The translations under genes and the position numbers were made by a program. Below, one piece after another: positions 13,718 through 15,147 of a stretch of DNA of 15,147 bases. The stretch is from JBBRLG01 sp038231495 (lineage in GTDB: Bacteria; Planctomycetota; Planctomycetia; Gemmatales; Gemmataceae). The DNA lies in NCBI GenBank assembly GCA_038231495.1, contig JBBRLG010000107.1, positions 1-15,147 of the forward strand. The letters are read 5' to 3'. Position 1 is the first letter of the stretch; each line of letters opens with the position of its first letter. The notes beneath the pieces are model-generated. The model saw only the letters and a program-made list of their open reading frames with translations, had not been told where the DNA came from and ran no database searches.

Positions 13718-14905
13718 TCAAGTCCGCTTGATCGCCTTCGGCACCTCGTCGGTGGCGAACGGGTAATCGACGAATTGGTACTTGATCTCCAGGTGCGGCG
13801 TCTCGACGCGGCGGTTCTTCTCCGCCTTGCTCGTCATGATCGCATCGAGGATGCCGGTGGTCAACAAGGTGCGCTCCACCGGGTACGCCGCGTGGCCAGT
13901 CTGGATCATCGAATCGATCGCCTTGACCAGGTACGCGAAATGGCCGAACGGGTCGGGCTGCTGCAAGTAGAAGAGCGTCGAGACGGGTTTGTCCTTGTCT
14001 TTCAGCTTGCCGGCGAAACAGAACGCGCCGCCGTCGCCCTCGTGGACCCAGCCGTTCGGCAGGAACACCGCGGCGCGGAAACCGTCGCGGTACTCGATCA
14101 GGAACAGGCCGGCGTCCGTCGCCTTCGTCGTCAGTTCGCGGATGTCGCCCTTGGCGTGGGCCGGTATCCGCTCCAGCGCCGCGTCGAGCAGTTCCTTCGA
14201 CCACTTGCCGGCGTCGAGCGCTTTCCACATCTCGTCGCCCTGTAAACACGTCACCGCCTTGACGCCGGTCTCGCCGCCCTTGCGGCGCTCGACCATGCAC
14301 TGCAAGCCCTCCAGGGCGTGAAAGCCGTAGCCCTCGAACGGTCCGTAGCCGACTTGCACCGCGCCCTGAAGGTCGCAGTCCTTGTCGAGCTTGAGCGGCG
14401 GTTTGCGCCAGGTCACCGGGATCGACGAGCCGGCCAGCAGCGGCACGAACAGCTCGCGGGCCTTGTCGTACATCCATTTGGCGTCGGCCCAGGTCGCGGC
14501 CAGGTGCTTGTCGTTGAAGACGGGCACCGACTTTTTGGTGCGCGTGAACACGTCGGCGACGGCCTCGAAGAAGCGGCGGCGCGGGTAGAGTTTTTGGCCC
14601 TTGTCGTTGTCGGGATATTTGCCGTGCTCGCCGATGCACAGGACGCCGTCAACGGCCAGTTCCTTGCCGGCCAGCGTCAGCGCGTCGGCGATGGTGTCGT
14701 AGATTTTGAAGCCGTGCTTCTTGGCCAGGCCGCGGCTAAGGTCGTTGTCGGGGAATTGATCGACGTAGAGCGAAACGAGCTTCAGGTTGGGACCGGGGCC
14801 GCCGTCGTGGTTGTAGCCTTCGAGGATTTTGCCGACGATCACGTCGGCGTGGGAATGCAGCCGGTACTCGGTGATGACGGCGGCGACTTTTTTCGGCTCG
14901 GCCAT
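13718..14905 (-). CDS. Conserved hypothetical protein with Rossmann-like N-terminus
   Basis: A 395-residue protein. The N-terminal half reads like an alpha/beta Rossmann-type domain: KKVAAVITEYRLHSHADVIVGKILEGY, LKLVSLYVDQFP, VDGVLCIGEHGKYP and SVPVFNDKHLA. The middle has AGSSIPVTWRKPPL, then GYGFHALEGLQCMVERRKGGETGV. I recognise this order from conserved hypothetical proteins in planctomycetes and acidobacteria, related in look to Gfo/Idh-type enzymes, with no assigned reaction. There is no signal peptide. ATG 14905 has GAGGG 7 nt upstream; the frame open to 14950 adds residues read from the spacer. It is first of a three-gene run with the membrane and beta-propeller genes. The gap of 14 bp to the next start supports one transcript. 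Confidence 0.68.
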   Translation of the reverse strand: MAEPKKVAAVITEYRLHSHADVIVGKILEGYNHDGGPGPNLKLVSLYVDQFPDNDLSRGLAKKHGFKIYDTIADALTLAGKELAVDGVLCIGEHGKYPDNDKGQKLYPRRRFFEAVADVFTRTKKSVPVFNDKHLAATWADAKWMYDKARELFVPLLAGSSIPVTWRKPPLKLDKDCDLQGAVQVGYGPFEGYGFHALEGLQCMVERRKGGETGVKAVTCLQGDEMWKALDAGKWSKELLDAALERIPAHAKGDIRELTTKATDAGLFLIEYRDGFRAAVFLPNGWVHEGDGGAFCFAGKLKDKDKPVSTLFYLQQPDPFGHFAYLVKAIDSMIQTGHAAYPVERTLLTTGILDAIMTSKAEKNRRVETPHLEIKYQFVDYPFATDEVPKAIKRT

Positions 14906-14955
14906 GTTGCATCCCTCGCCAGTAAGTCTTTTGCAACCGTTCACGGCCAATTTCT

Positions 14956-14985
14956 CCCCCCCTTACGAAGGGGGGGTAGGGGGGG
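14956..14985. repeat. C/G-tract hairpin with G-quadruplex potential
   Basis: Seven C then TT, a 3-nt ACG loop, AA and seven G form a 9-bp stem at 14956-14976. A second run of seven G at 14979-14985 follows after TA. Two adjacent G7 tracts could each give two GGG runs, so an intramolecular G-quadruplex is possible on the + strand. It lies 51 nt upstream of the hypothetical gene's ATG. Such CCCCCCTT...AAGGGGGG stretches recur as dispersed repeats in many cyanobacterial and planctomycete genomes; that is general knowledge, not tested here. Confidence 0.6.
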
Positions 14986-15037
14986 TTAAACACGGTTTAC
15001 GTACTTAAAGGCTATCCGGAAACGAATCGCCTGTAAA

Positions 15038-15147
15038 TCACGCGGATTGTTTGAGCTTTGAAGGATACTTGAACGCCGCTTGTCTGTTATTTGGGTCGGG
15101 CCTCAGGCGCCGGAGCATTCGCTGGATAGCGCTGACCTGGATCCACG
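15038..15147 (-). CDS. C-terminal end of an unidentified protein (5' truncated by window edge)
   Basis: On the minus strand one frame is open from the window edge to TGA at 15040-15038, giving 35 residues: WIQVSAIQRMLRRLR then PDPNNRQAAFKYPSKLKQSA. The basic, amphipathic pattern looks protein-like and might be the tail of a transposase, but the piece is too short to name, and other frames are nearly as open. The stretch 14986-15037 between it and the G-tract hairpin holds nothing I can identify. Confidence 0.35.
   Translation of the reverse strand, partial: WIQVSAIQRMLRRLRPDPNNRQAAFKYPSKLKQSA

Noticed and set aside
13347..14639. 430-residue minus-strand frame
   Set aside because: Its first 310 or so codons overlap the well-formed Rossmann-like gene in another frame and give arginine/glycine-rich low-complexity residues. 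Only the tail from 13703 is kept as the small membrane protein.

Overview
The window looks like a stretch of chromosome from a GC-rich planctomycete, most likely in or near the Gemmataceae. This is an inference from gene content, since there is no rRNA here. The supporting signs are a Tat-exported Gfo/Idh/MocA oxidoreductase beside a sugar-phosphate isomerase-like protein, a DUF885 metallopeptidase-like lipoprotein candidate, Uma2 and Rpn nuclease-like proteins, a stand-alone STAS protein, a secreted beta-propeller, and several dispersed palindromes between genes. Most genes are ordinary housekeeping or family-level recognisable. There is no CRISPR array, tRNA, rRNA or complete insertion sequence.

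Layout, left to right. (1) 1-612 (+) is the C-terminal part of an Rpn-like nuclease cut by the window edge. It converges on a minus-strand VanZ-like membrane protein (866-1264) and a STAS-domain protein (1396-1758). A perfect stem-loop separates each of these pairs. (2) 1906-4149 (-) is a tightly coupled run of three genes: a small ADP-ribosyltransferase-like protein, an unrecognised 174-residue protein, and the tRNA methylthiotransferase MtaB. Stop, Shine-Dalgarno and start signals overlap between them. (3) 4300-7867 (+) carries leuC and leuD, the two subunits of 3-isopropylmalate dehydratase. About 1.7 kb separates them, holding a putative antitoxin, a MazF/PemK toxin and a Uma2-family nuclease with a heptad-repeat tail. 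(4) 7883-10098 (-) holds a sugar isomerase-like gene followed by the Tat-type oxidoreductase, with a perfect 58-bp palindrome filling the gap. (5) 10236-12005 (+) is a DUF885 protein, ending at a strong hairpin shared with the convergent next block. (6) 12058-14905 (-) is a three-gene operon: a conserved-looking Rossmann-like protein, a small three-helix membrane protein and a secreted beta-propeller. The last two overlap by ATGA. (7) The right end holds a C/G-tract hairpin and the last codons of a minus-strand gene cut by the window edge.

The most unusual features are the toxin-antitoxin/Uma2 cassette splitting leuCD, the coupled ART-like/unknown/mtaB operon, and a palindrome family. Two copies of that family share their outer 12-bp core and start exactly 5 nt after a stop codon. 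Nothing here is a proven new system. The ART-like pair and the unrecognised MazF partner are the best candidates for something undescribed.
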